Shown here: positions 1 through 9,510 of the stretch, piece by piece
Numbering within the stretch: position 1 is the first letter of the stretch
How the letters are laid out: the number at the start of each line of letters is the position of its first letter
Notes under the pieces: generated by a model
The model's input: the letters and a program-made list of their open reading frames with translations, nothing else
What the model was told of the DNA's origin: nothing
Database searches by the model: none
Assembly: GCF_036324505.1 (NCBI RefSeq)
Contig: NC_086355.1
Location: forward strand, 26,222,518-26,286,517
DNA from: Eleginops maclovinus
Taxonomy: Eukaryota > Chordata > Actinopteri > Perciformes > Eleginopidae
Direction of reading: 5' to 3'
DNA: 64,000 nucleotides
Program-made: the position numbers and the translations under genes

Positions 1-1613
1 ATTTTAAGCATATACGTCAGTAGAATAGGGATCTTTCACTGCTATAAGAACTATTTATAGAGATATAGTCATTTCATTAAAATACATTTTCATTTAACTG
101 ATGTTCCAAAACGTTCAGAAACATTTCATTATCTGATTGTCAGGGGTAGCAAATCCTACAGAAAGAAATTAGAGAAATCATTTGAAGCAATACATGTAGG
201 TTTGGGTCTCAAATATGCAGAGCCAATCCCGTTACAGAGTGCAGGCGGAAATCTTCACATTGTGTCCGGGAACCATCACATTCTGGTGAGAATAGGTACA
301 GGGAAGGTTGTCTGACAGCCATAACCATCTATACACTACAGAGATAGCAACAATTACAATGGATAACATAAATCCAGATTGGAATTTAGCTTTGGTTACA
401 AGCATTTACCTGTGGTGGAATACAATAACAATGATGAAGGGATACAAATGAAAAAATGTTTTCTTTTGTAAAAATTCTCAGATGCAACAATGAACACATG
501 CTGTCAGTTTATATAGAATAAAATGTTTTTTTATGTGAAAATGTCATTCAAAACAATGCTAATTTCATCATTATTTCAAGTCAACTGAGCCATAAAACAT
601 TCCTAGAGTTTTAGACTCAAATCCAGATAACCGCTCCTGCACCCAAATTGAAATGTGCATGCTGCATGGCCCTATGTCTTCTCCAGAGTAATAAATGTTA
701 ATGGCACATCACGGGGACATTATGGAGTCATGGTACAGCGGGTCTTCATTTAGAGCCACACACGAGAGGAACTAAAGCCCAACTGTGTCAGGGTGCCCTG
801 TCTGCTGACCTGTAATGACCAATCCATTCTGATTAATTGGATCCTTTAACGAGCATCCATTGATAATTATATGCGCGCTCCGGGGGAGAGGTGCAGGATG
901 TTAGGTGGGTCCCCCGTGGGGTGCTGCTTCACTGGTCCCAGATCCTTCCAGGGGCCCCCTGAGAGCTCAGGGTCTACCCTCTTTGAGAGGAGCAGCAGGC
1001 TGGGGTGTTTCGCACAAAACATGGCTGGACCTGCTGTCTGGGGGTTTCTGTGGCACAGACTCAGCCACAGACTGTGTAACTGAGCCTGTGGCTTCGTTCA
1101 AATCCAACCTGGTAACACCTGGTTAATGTTACACATTGTAAACAATTCTTATAGTTGTAATGTTGAGCAAACAATGAAATAAATGAGCTCAGTAATTTCA
1201 AAACATTATAAATTATTGTTATATTCAAAAAACTATATTAAGCTCTGGGAAATGATCATTTGAAATAAAAATGTTATCGCCATTTCAGTTTTAATAAGCT
1301 TCCACAGGCAAGTTAAATTAAGCTCAAGAATGCATAATATACATATATAATAGCAAATATTACATGTGAATTGATTAAAATAAAATCTGTTATATGGAAC
1401 ACTTAAAAACAGATTTGAGAATCAGTTTTTTTATTATTTGACTCTGAGTCACATATGTGAGAGCTTTGAATGGGAGGAGAGACTTCTAGCTTTATCAGAG
1501 CGTGCAGGTTAAGTAGAGTCTCCACGTGAGAGGAGAGGGTGCTGATGGATTCAATTACTCTCCCTTGTCCGTTCAACAAAGAACATAATTAGCACTCATG
1601 GTGATAGCAGCAG
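1..1613. other. Unique-looking noncoding DNA
   Basis: AT-rich sequence with only short, low-complexity open frames. I see no transposon ends, no LINE or hAT protein similarity and no exon-like structure. A GC-richer patch near 870-1100 has two overlapping short frames without recognisable domains. Confidence 0.5.
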
Positions 1614-1772
<159 letters not shown>

Positions 1773-2149
1773 TTCATGACACATTTAATTCCTTACAAAG
1801 CATATAGCCAAACATCATAAACACACAACAAATTGTCAAACAGTTGGGAGATGCCTGTACTGCAGTCCAACAGACAGCCAGCAGGATAAAAGCGTGATTT
1901 CAACAGTCAGCTGACAATTTTGGGCCAGATCAGCATTCATCAATTCAATTTGCAAACATTGCCTGTGTTTTCAATGCAAGAGGTTTCCCAAATGAACCTC
2001 TGTGATTAGAATCAGCAACCTAACTGATCCCAGTCAGGGCCTTTCATCCAGCCGTGCTTCTGTCTGGGCAGTGATAGAAAACGCTTTTCATTGACTGGCA
2101 TAATAGACCTCCTGAAACCCGTTAATTACTGTGATGGTAAGATATGGAT

Positions 2150-2560
2150 AGGGCACTATACAGATGGTAATTGAAGAAATGTGTGAAACCACCCCCGCCA
2201 TTATTAATCCACATAATTTCCTCTTTCATTTCAAATTAATTGGTATAAAATGCTTGCTACATTAGCCTCATAATGAAAGGCAATAATCTACGAAAAAATG
2301 TATAAGAGCAAGACCTTCTCTGCAGGTTGAAATTAATTAAATTCTTTTTTTTGCCATATTTCATTAAAATGCACTCATTCCAGGCCAGCCAGTATCAGGC
2401 CCTTCGTCATTCAAGGGGCACTGATGAGAGAAAAGAAGGTGAACTGCTGAGAAGAACCTAACTGTCAGCAAATTTGGTTCCAAATTAATTATTTCAGCCC
2501 GATAACCCTTTTCATTTCTTTTGACTCACTTTATAGAAAGAGCCAATTAATTATGTCAAA
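2150..2560. other. AT-rich block with four AATTAATT octamers
   Basis: Between two CA arrays lies noncoding DNA in which the octamer AATTAATT occurs four times (about 2234, 2333, 2483 and 2545). This core resembles homeodomain binding sites. No transposon features are seen. That it could be a conserved enhancer is inference only; an AT-rich background could produce the same words. Confidence 0.25.
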
Positions 2561-2823
2561 CATGCTCTCTCCTTTTTGCTCCCCAGAGTGGGCAGGCAGA
2601 CTGATGGGGATGTTTACTGTAAGAGTAAATGATGGGATGATGGTGGCGTTGTGTGTGTGTGTGGGGGGGTGGGGGCGGTGTTACAGAACAGCCTGCCCCT
2701 AATCTTGACACACCTGTCAGGCATACTGCTCGTTATCTAGGCACTGAGGGCCCGGGCTGCTCTGTCAGAAACCAGGCTCTAACAACAATCCAGGGAAACG
2801 TGTTGGAGCCGCATAGTCGAGCA

Positions 2824-2842
2824 TGCACACACACGCACACGC

Positions 2843-2880
<38 letters not shown>
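2824..2880. repeat. (CA)n microsatellite
   Basis: CA repeat with CACG variants at the left end, about 57 bp long. Confidence 0.95.
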
Positions 2881-2882
<2 letters not shown>

Positions 2883-3399
2883 TCCACTGTTACAATTCAC
2901 TCAATTAGCCCACCACACTCAGCCTCAGAGTTAATGAGCTGGGAAGAAGGTTGGCGGTCAATGGATGTTGTTTTGTCGTAGTAACTTACATTGGCGTTTT
3001 TTTTATTGACCCCCGTGAAACAGTGTTTTCATCATTGCGGTTGTGTTCTCAGTAAAAACTGTTTATGCAAATGAGCTGATGCTAGGGAGTTAGTGGCGGC
3101 AACCTGCAGCAACGTCCTCCCCAGAAAACGGATGTATCAAGAAGAATATTACCTCCCATAGTGGTTGCTGTAACTAATGACCCAGCGAGGGAGAACGTCA
3201 GGTGAATAAAGAGCAACAATGTCCACGTAGGCAGGAGGCGGAGACTGCTGTTCATATGAAACCAAATGTCAACATTGACTAAATGTATCGGAACTACCAT
3301 CACTAATCTAACTTACGTCACATACTTAACTAACATTACATACTGTATATGTACTCAATTATGTTAGAAAAATACCTATTTTTACCTGAACCATCGTTG
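2881..3399. other. Noncoding stretch before the L2 LINE
   Basis: No supported feature. A 73-codon minus-strand frame with a hydrophobic run (3082-3303) has no recognisable relatives and no exon signals that I can defend. Confidence 0.4.
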
Positions 3400-3765
3400 G
3401 CTGTTGGCGCCGTGCTAGGTGGCAGCCTGCAGCAGCTCTCTGTGTGTGTAGTGTTTTTTACTACTTTTATTTATTTTTTCTTTCTCGTATTTATTTGTTT
3501 TGAACAGCTATGTTCGCGTGGTGTTTCATACGTTTTATAGTCCTTTTTCTGTTACTTTCTGCACTTTTTGTTAAGGAGAGCCACGCTCAAAGGACCGACC
3601 GCATTGTTTTCACCCGCGACCAGCTGATCACGCTCTGCAGACCTGTGCTGCTGCCGGGAGCCAGGCATGACATCCCGGAGGAGCTACGGAGGCACCGGCG
3701 GGGTTGCAGGGTTGGAGCCATGCAGAAGTTGAAGAAGAAGAGGAGATACAAGCCTTCCGTACCGG
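3400..3765 (+). mobile_element. L2/Maui-type LINE, segment 1 (5' UTR and start of ORF2)
   Basis: A T-rich leader resembling the 5' region of teleost L2 elements runs into an open frame from 3510 that contains the ORF2 N-terminal signature FTRDQLITLCRPVLLPGA and then RRYKPSVPV. In this family that signature immediately precedes the endonuclease motif MGNVRSLANKMDEL. That motif is missing here but resumes in frame at 11968, after a transposon. The codons for K-P-S-V-P-V stop at the ACCGGT where the foreign element begins. Segments 2 and 3 lie at 11968-12143 and 16985-17985. Family assignment is from memory of fish L2 ORF2 proteins. Confidence 0.8.
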
Positions 3766-4357
3766 TGTCCCAGTTTAACTGGATTCCGGTTCAACTGGTG
3801 GCGTTTGTTTACGTTTTCCACTCCTTGAGCGTCATATGACGCTGTACGGGCCGAATCATATGTGGTTGCCAGGTTCTTCAATTTCACCTTTCTTGTGTAT
3901 CTGAAGGGTGACCAGACAATTTTTTTTTTTTTAAACTCGGCGAAAAAACGTAAGCATCACTTCATGTAAATGTGCATGTGGAGATCACCTACAGACCACC
4001 GATGGGATTCGAACCCGTAAATCTGAAAATATAAATCTCAGCCATGATCGTTACTTATTACGCCACCGACCGGCTCGAACAATGCTGTGCTTGAATGACA
4101 TAACTCTTGTCAGCTGTTTACAAATCACCGTTTAACATGGATGAAATAAACCCCACCATGTTAACTGGTGATATTCACAATATGACACAGGCAGACGCTG
4201 CCAACGCAAGCCTCAAAAACGAATGCAAAAGCCATGTGTTACGGACAAAACACAAGCATGGCCATCTGAAAGGATATTGTTTTTTAGCCTTAAAAAATGC
4301 ATATAGTGACCATTACAAAGCACATATCAATCGCTATGAAAATAGCCGCTGTGAGAT
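3766..4357 (+). repeat. Left long terminal inverted repeat, outer part
   Basis: Pairs with the complement of about 11325-11963. Shared landmarks include CCAGTTTAACTGG near the tip, a 30-bp block around CATATGATTCGGCC, a tRNA-like box B and the block ATGGATGAAATAAACCCCA. The arm is interrupted at 4357 by the inner element and resumes at 9372. The right arm has about 55-60 bp between the tRNA-like module and the outer block that the left arm lacks. Confidence 0.8.
4000..4080 (-). other. tRNA-like Pol III module (left arm, outer)
   Basis: On the minus strand, box B GGTTCGAATCC (4005-4015) sits in a perfect ACGGG/CCC-type T-arm context, and box A-like TGGCGTAATAAGTAACG lies at 4049-4065. An acceptor stem is not convincing, so this looks like a tRNA-derived module and not a working tRNA gene. 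The same module occurs in the right arm. Confidence 0.55.
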
Positions 4358-4747
4358 CACTGATTCTTGAAACTTTGGCAAAAACATGTCCCACTAGGAA
4401 AGGTGCTAATTCTGTTGAAAATTAATAAAATTTTCATGAATAGAAAGAATCAAGGTTATAATCAGGGGGCCCTTTGCACATTTGTAAGGTTCTTTCATAG
4501 GTTTGTATTTAATTTGTATTAATTTAAAGATTGTATGCTGGCGCATTGCCTACAAAATCAGTTGTCCTCGGATAGGAGATAATAATTTCAACTTGATTAA
4601 AAAAAATAAAAGTAATAATTGAATTGAATAATATCTTTACCACATGAAAGAGTACATTGTAATATCTATAAAAAAAACTACAAACAGTGAGTTTAGAACA
4701 ATATTTACTATTATTTTGTGGTAGCTCAAAATGTGTCCCACATATTC

Positions 4748-5168
4748 GTCACCACCGTCAGATATTTATATAAAGCAATAAAATCTGGCAACTACAAGGT
4801 CAACTACATTTCTGAGGACCCCATTGTCAAACCTTGACCTCTACTGCATGCTCCAAGATCACCCAAGCTCCTGTAAGTTTATCATTTTCTCTTAAACTTG
4901 TTCATATTTTTTGTCACTGCTACTGTCACAACCATAACATGTCACCACCGTTTCTTTTTTATGAATAATATTATATTAGATTATGACATGAATGTATACT
5001 TTTCAAGAAGGGGTCTGAGATAGCTAGCAATAGAGGGTAAACAAGATGGCTAATGTGAACAACTCAGGCATATCATGTGAAAGAGTAGGTTTTTGTCACC
5101 ACCGTCAGATGTCACCACCGTCAGATTTTCTGTCTGACGGTGGTGACATATAGTCTGACGGTGGTGAC
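4748..5168. promoter_or_regulatory. Left cluster of GTCACCACCGTCAGA motifs
   Basis: Perfect copies lie at 4748-4762 (+), 5095-5109 (+), 5111-5125 (+), 5133-5147 (-) and 5154-5168 (-), with a partial 11-bp copy at 4941. The four between 5095 and 5168 form two forward and two inverted copies that could fold into a hairpin. They probably bind the element's own protein, as subterminal repeats do in CACTA elements; that role is inferred. Confidence 0.8.
4767..4774 (+). promoter_or_regulatory. TATA box of the 860-aa gene
   Basis: TATATAAA lies five bases after a perfect GTCACCACCGTCAGA copy. A consensus donor GTAAGT occurs at 4873 and a pyrimidine-rich acceptor ending TTTTAG at 5607, six bases before the ATG. 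This suggests a short noncoding first exon (about 4800-4872) and a roughly 730-bp 5' intron that contains the motif hairpin. Confidence 0.5.
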
Positions 5169-5613
5169 AAAATCCCCCAAATGGTCCTCAAAGGAGGCTA
5201 GAATATAATTGTTGATCACAATAAATACCAATATGACCTGTAATGTTTCATTACTTCCATTATTTCTGTAATACCACCAATATTTCTTCCATACAAGCCT
5301 ACACTGCATGCTAGTACAATTGATGAACTATACCGTCAGCCTATTGTCCGACCCTAGGGGATGAAGTGTGCCTTCCATCTCTCTCAATTCACTATTATGC
5401 CATGTTTATTTTGCTTACATCATTTAGGGTGCACATAGTGCACCTACTACCTACCTACATAGCATATAGTATACAATTCCCCTTGTAGGCTATGCACCTC
5501 CAATGACTACTATGTCATGGCATGACAACATTTAACCAAATCTAACATGCACTGTAATTCCCTACAATTTCATAGTCATTACTCTCAACTTTGACTTTGT
5601 ATTTTAGGAAGTT

Positions 5614-8196
5614 ATGGCTAGACAGCAGCTATCAGTTGAGGAGAGAAGGAGAAGAAACAGGGAATATCAGAAGAAGCGGAGAGAAAAAATACACAGTGAG
5701 GCAGAGTTAAAGGATGAATACCTCAGAACGGAAAGGCAAAGATGGAAGAAGAGGGTTGTGGAAGGGAAGCTCAAAAATATCAATGAATTGAATGAAAGGG
5801 AAAAGAGAAGTCAGAGAAAGGCTTGGAAACGTAGACAACAAGTATCAAGAGAACGTAAGAGAAAGGGCTCAGATCACCCAGAAACTCCCCCAGACAGTCC
5901 AGTGGATCAGGCCATACACGAGCCAGCTCGGTGTAGGCAGGCTATAGCAGGAGAAAGGGAAAGAAAGAAAACAAGAGCAAGATACTCTAGAGAGCTGAAA
6001 GCTATGAGAAATAAACTTCAGGAGGTAACAAAGGATAGGAACAAAATTAGAAAGCGTTGGGTACGAGAACAAGCTAAGAATAAAAAAACACAAGAATCAC
6101 CAAGAAAAAAAACAGAGCAGCTGCTGCGGGGAAGCCAACTCAAAAACCCTGCCATCAAGAAAACTCTTCTGTTCCACAACGCACTCATTCATGAATTGAA
6201 ACAAAACAAGTCCCACAAGAAAAATAACTTGACTCTGTCAGGCAAGGTTCTGAAAAAATATCGACTAATTCACCAGACAAGGCAATTCGTCGTAACATAT
6301 AACACACTGCGGCAGAGGAGGCTTACTGACAAAAAACCTGCATACATTCAAACAATTACTCAGAAGGTTCAGGATTTCTTCCATAATGCAGCACGAATGA
6401 CAACTGACAAACAGGACACAATCACACGCAAAAAAATAAAGCATCAGAGAATGATCTTGACGGATACAGTATTGAACCTCCACAAGGAGTTCACCAAGAA
6501 GGAACCAGGAGTGAAGCTCAGCTATTCATCCTTCTGTGCCTTACGTCCATTCTATGTCACAGCACCAAGACCATCGGATCGTAAGACATGCCAATGTCAG
6601 TTCCATGAAAATGCTAAGCTGATGCTTGAAGTCCTAAGAGAAAATGGTGTTGTCAATTCTAGGAAACTGGAGGATAGTTTTGAACTTGTCTGCTGTTCAC
6701 AGATAAGTGAGGCATGTCTTCTGCGCTCCTGCACCCGGTGTCTCCACAAACATACTCTTCCCACACAACAGCAAGACCAGACCAATGTTGAATGGCAGCA
6801 ATGGGAAAGAGTTAAAGATCAGACAGCAGATGGGCTCCACTTCAACACAAGACTTGTGATGCACAATGGCACGCTGGGAGAGCTTATCCAACTTTATGAA
6901 GACAAACTGAAGACAGAAACAACAACACACGTCTGCTCAGTTCAGAACCAGACCAGAGAGTACAGGAGCATGATTGAGAAGTGCAATGAGAGCACAGTAA
7001 TTGTGCATGTGGACTTTTCTGAGGCATGGAAATGCAAGTATAGTTCTGAGGTACAGTCATGCCATTTTGGTCAGAACCTCCCACAGCTCAACCTGCACAC
7101 TGGCATGTACTACACAAAAGAACAGAAAACAGGCTTTTGCACAGTATCAGAATCAAAGCGACAAGATGCGTCTGCCATTTGGGCTCACATGGAACCAGTC
7201 CTAAAAGATGTTCGTTTAAAGTTTCCAAAGGTTGACACCATTCACTTTTGGTCAGATGGCCCCAGCAAGCAGTACAAAAACAAAAAGAACTTTTCTCTCC
7301 TCTGCAGTGTCCCTCCAACTCTAGGTTTCAAGAGACAAACCTGGAACTTCTTCCCCACCTCACATGGGAAGGGAGCCCCAGACGGCATTGGAGGAACTGT
7401 GAAACGGACTGCAGACAGCCTTATACTGCGGGGGCATGACATTGTCAATGGGAATTTCTTTCATGAGATGGTTGGCAGAAGTCTTTGCAGCACTAAGCTC
7501 TACTTAATTGCTGAAGCTGACGTGCAGCCATACGATGCACTCCTTTCTCAACCACTAAAACCTGTACCTGGAACAAGGAAACTCCATCAGGTCACACCAA
7601 CACACCGAAACTCTGAGATCCATTGCAGATCACTGTCCTGTTTCTGCACTGAGCCACAGATGTGTGAGTGTTTCAGCCCAACACTATTCCAGCTGACCGA
7701 CAACACATCCAGGGTACAGGTTGAGGATGATGGTCCTGTACCAATGCGAAAGAGAAAAGGTCCTTTGGCCATGTTGATGGAGGAAATGGAATGGGGGGAA
7801 AGTGAGCAGGAGGAAATGGAGCAAGAACCACTGACCAAGAGTGGTCCTGAGGGGACTGTGACAGATCTATCTGCTGATGTAGTTCATTGCGGAGATTGGC
7901 TTGCGGTCATTTATGACCAGAATTGGTGGTTGGCAAAGGCTGTCACTGTGGATGCTCATCATCAAGATGTGGAAGTGGAGTTTCTCCACCCTCATGGGCC
8001 CAACACACAGTTCCATCCAAAAGGAGGCGGAGCGGATAAGTGCTTCATACCATATGACCATATTCTGGTCAAACTTGTGGAACCATCATCACCAGGTCGT
8101 GCAAGCAGGACGAGGGAGTTAAACAACCTTTCTGCTGAAGTCATGGACTTCATAGAGGAGAAACATATCAAATGTATAGTTCCTAAAGCTAAATGA
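5614..8196 (+). CDS. 860-aa putative transposase of unrecognised family
   Basis: Intact frame from ATG (just after a likely splice acceptor) to TGA. Residues 1-170 are very basic, with Arg/Lys/Glu-rich probable coiled coil. A Cys/His cluster follows (CQCQFHENAK near residue 330, then CCSQISEACLLRSCTRC). The core has regularly spaced acidic positions: HVDFSEAW (Asp467), FWSDGPSKQYKNK (Asp548) and SHGKGAPDGIGG (His584, Asp590). This pattern suggests an RNase H-like nuclease but does not prove one. A second Cys cluster (CRSLSCFCTEPQMCEC) lies near 670-690. Residues about 760-830 (GDWLAVIYDQNWWLAKAV) look like a small beta-barrel reader of the Tudor/SH3 kind. I recall similar uncharacterised proteins in fish and cnidarian genomes. 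It is the only gene in the element, so transposition is its inferred role. Confidence 0.8.
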   Translation: MARQQLSVEERRRRNREYQKKRREKIHSEAELKDEYLRTERQRWKKRVVEGKLKNINELNEREKRSQRKAWKRRQQVSRERKRKGSDHPETPPDSPVDQAIHEPARCRQAIAGERERKKTRARYSRELKAMRNKLQEVTKDRNKIRKRWVREQAKNKKTQESPRKKTEQLLRGSQLKNPAIKKTLLFHNALIHELKQNKSHKKNNLTLSGKVLKKYRLIHQTRQFVVTYNTLRQRRLTDKKPAYIQTITQKVQDFFHNAARMTTDKQDTITRKKIKHQRMILTDTVLNLHKEFTKKEPGVKLSYSSFCALRPFYVTAPRPSDRKTCQCQFHENAKLMLEVLRENGVVNSRKLEDSFELVCCSQISEACLLRSCTRCLHKHTLPTQQQDQTNVEWQQWERVKDQTADGLHFNTRLVMHNGTLGELIQLYEDKLKTETTTHVCSVQNQTREYRSMIEKCNESTVIVHVDFSEAWKCKYSSEVQSCHFGQNLPQLNLHTGMYYTKEQKTGFCTVSESKRQDASAIWAHMEPVLKDVRLKFPKVDTIHFWSDGPSKQYKNKKNFSLLCSVPPTLGFKRQTWNFFPTSHGKGAPDGIGGTVKRTADSLILRGHDIVNGNFFHEMVGRSLCSTKLYLIAEADVQPYDALLSQPLKPVPGTRKLHQVTPTHRNSEIHCRSLSCFCTEPQMCECFSPTLFQLTDNTSRVQVEDDGPVPMRKRKGPLAMLMEEMEWGESEQEEMEQEPLTKSGPEGTVTDLSADVVHCGDWLAVIYDQNWWLAKAVTVDAHHQDVEVEFLHPHGPNTQFHPKGGGADKCFIPYDHILVKLVEPSSPGRASRTRELNNLSAEVMDFIEEKHIKCIVPKAK

Positions 8197-8714
8197 GAGG
8201 TGGAGTGACTGTAAAACAGTCAGGGAATTCTCACAGGAGTTCACAAATGAATTATTGTTATTTTTGTGCCAGATGTGTTCTGTAGTATTTCTGTATTTTA
8301 AAACATCTCAGTTTATGGAAAAGAGACTATAACATGTAGTTATTAATGTATCTGTTCTTCACATCAAATAGTTTATAGTTTAGTTTACAGAAGAATATGA
8401 TCTATATTATTTTATGAGTTGGGGGCACTGCCTGACAGTTAAATATGAGGTCAGTGATGCTTTCTATCTTATTGCCACTGGTAATGATTCTTTTTTATTT
8501 ATGATGATTATTAAGGGGAACTTTTATTAATGATAGCCTATTACTAAATCATCTAAATGATGATAAATGATTTTACTATGATGATTTGATATTTGATGAT
8601 ATGGGGATGGGGTACTTTTAAAAAAGATATTGGTTTAATTGAAGCCTACCTTATATTCCTGGAAAAATGTTTATCACAGTTCTCAGGATTGTTACTTTAT
8701 GGACCTAATAGTTA

Positions 8715-8720
8715 AATAAA
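8715..8720 (+). terminator. Polyadenylation signal
   Basis: AATAAA about 520 bp after the stop codon of the 860-aa gene and 70 bp before the right motif cluster. Position and orientation suit the end of its transcript. Confidence 0.4.
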
Positions 8721-8789
8721 TGTGTTAAGCAAGAATCTATTGACTTGAGTGTAATACATTTTGGAATAATATGTTGTAATGAGGCCACT

Positions 8790-9183
8790 GTCACCACCGT
8801 CAGATTAGTGTCACCACCGTCAGTTCTAAGGTCACCACCGTCAGAGGGAGATTTATTTGTTTTAAATGAATATGCTTACGATATATTTCTTCAGTGCTGG
8901 TGAGTTATTAAAGTAATAGTCTTGTTTAATACAACAATATGTTTGTTTAATGAAAACACATTATTTTTCCTATTAAGGCTTAAAGTAAACGTTGTATGAT
9001 GTTGATCTTTTAGAGGAGTACATGTGAAACAGTATAGAAAATTAACAAAACTGAATATTCACATTTAACAGCATATATGTGTACTAAACACATTACCAGA
9101 TAATGATTTTAAAAACTCTAAATACATATTAGACCAAATAAATAAATACAAAATAGCTTTTTATTGTGTCTGACGGTGTTGAC
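8790..9183. promoter_or_regulatory. Right cluster of GTCACCACCGTCAGA motifs
   Basis: Copies lie at 8790-8804 (+, perfect), 8810-8824 (+, last base differs), 8831-8845 (+, perfect) and 9169-9183 (-, one mismatch). Together with the left cluster they bracket the gene; I saw none inside the coding sequence. Confidence 0.75.
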
Positions 9184-9371
9184 AAAAGCAAAGTAATAAT
9201 TGGAAAAACGCCTATTTTTAAAAAAAAATACAAAATGAGGAGGTTGCACCGGTACATTGCTGAAGAGCTAAGACCTTGGTCTATAATGATATACCTTTAG
9301 ATTTTGTAATTTAACTAACTGTTTATTTTCAAAATTAAAACCTGTTTTATCCAAATTCCCAAGAATCAGTG

Positions 9372-9440
9372 AGATACGAACCCAGTCGTGCTTTCAAAAG
9401 GTATTAATCCACTGGTCTACCATCCAGACATTGAAAAAAC
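9372..9440 (-). other. tRNA-like Pol III module (left arm, inner)
   Basis: On the minus strand, a box B-like GGGTTCGTATC (complement of 9374-9384) is preceded by TAGACCAGTGG-type sequence at box A distance. The right arm has the same second module at 11254-11325. No acceptor stem was convincing. Confidence 0.4.
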
Positions 9441-9510
9441 CAGGTGAATATTTATTATTGACAATTTTTTGTAGCTGTTCCCAATTGAGAAAAACTGTCA
9501 TAATTGGCTA
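9372..9510 (+). repeat. Left long terminal inverted repeat, inner part
   Basis: Continuation of the left arm after the inner transposon. It matches the complement of about 11162-11325, ending near AGCTGTTCCCAATTG. Similarity between the arms stops at about 9510. Confidence 0.75.

Larger units (their letters stand above)
4358..9371 (+). mobile_element. Complete 5.0-kb DNA transposon of unassigned family (CACTG termini, AGAT target duplication)
   Basis: The termini are perfect 12-bp inverted repeats CACTGATTCTTG, followed by about 19 bp of imperfect inverted similarity. AGAT flanks both sides (4354-4357 and 9372-9375). Removing the element plus one AGAT rejoins the left long arm of the surrounding transposon, as shown by the uninterrupted sequence in the right arm near 11320. 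The element carries a TATA box, a probable 5' intron, one 860-codon open frame, a polyadenylation signal and at least nine copies of a 15-bp motif outside the coding region. CAC-type ends with subterminal repeats recall CACTA/Mirage/Chapaev elements, and a 4-bp duplication would fit Chapaev better than CACTA. I do not recognise the protein as a typical member of any of them. Confidence 0.88.

Noticed and set aside
3082..3303. 73-codon minus-strand frame with a hydrophobic stretch, signal-peptide-like
   Set aside because: Short, no recognisable domain, no splice signals; adjacent to the LINE leader.
4000..4080. Functional tRNA gene
   Set aside because: Box B and T-arm are good, but the acceptor stem does not pair and the module is repeated inverted at a transposon end.
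5869..8122. Several short frames overlapping the 860-aa gene on both strands
   Set aside because: Shadows of the real coding frame; none has domains.
5614..8196. 860-aa gene as the transposase of the long-arm outer element
   Set aside because: It lies inside its own inverted ends and AGAT duplications; the outer arm is continuous when it is removed.
5095..8845. CRISPR array made of the 15-bp motif
   Set aside because: Spacing is irregular, both orientations occur, spacers are absent and the context is a eukaryotic transposon.
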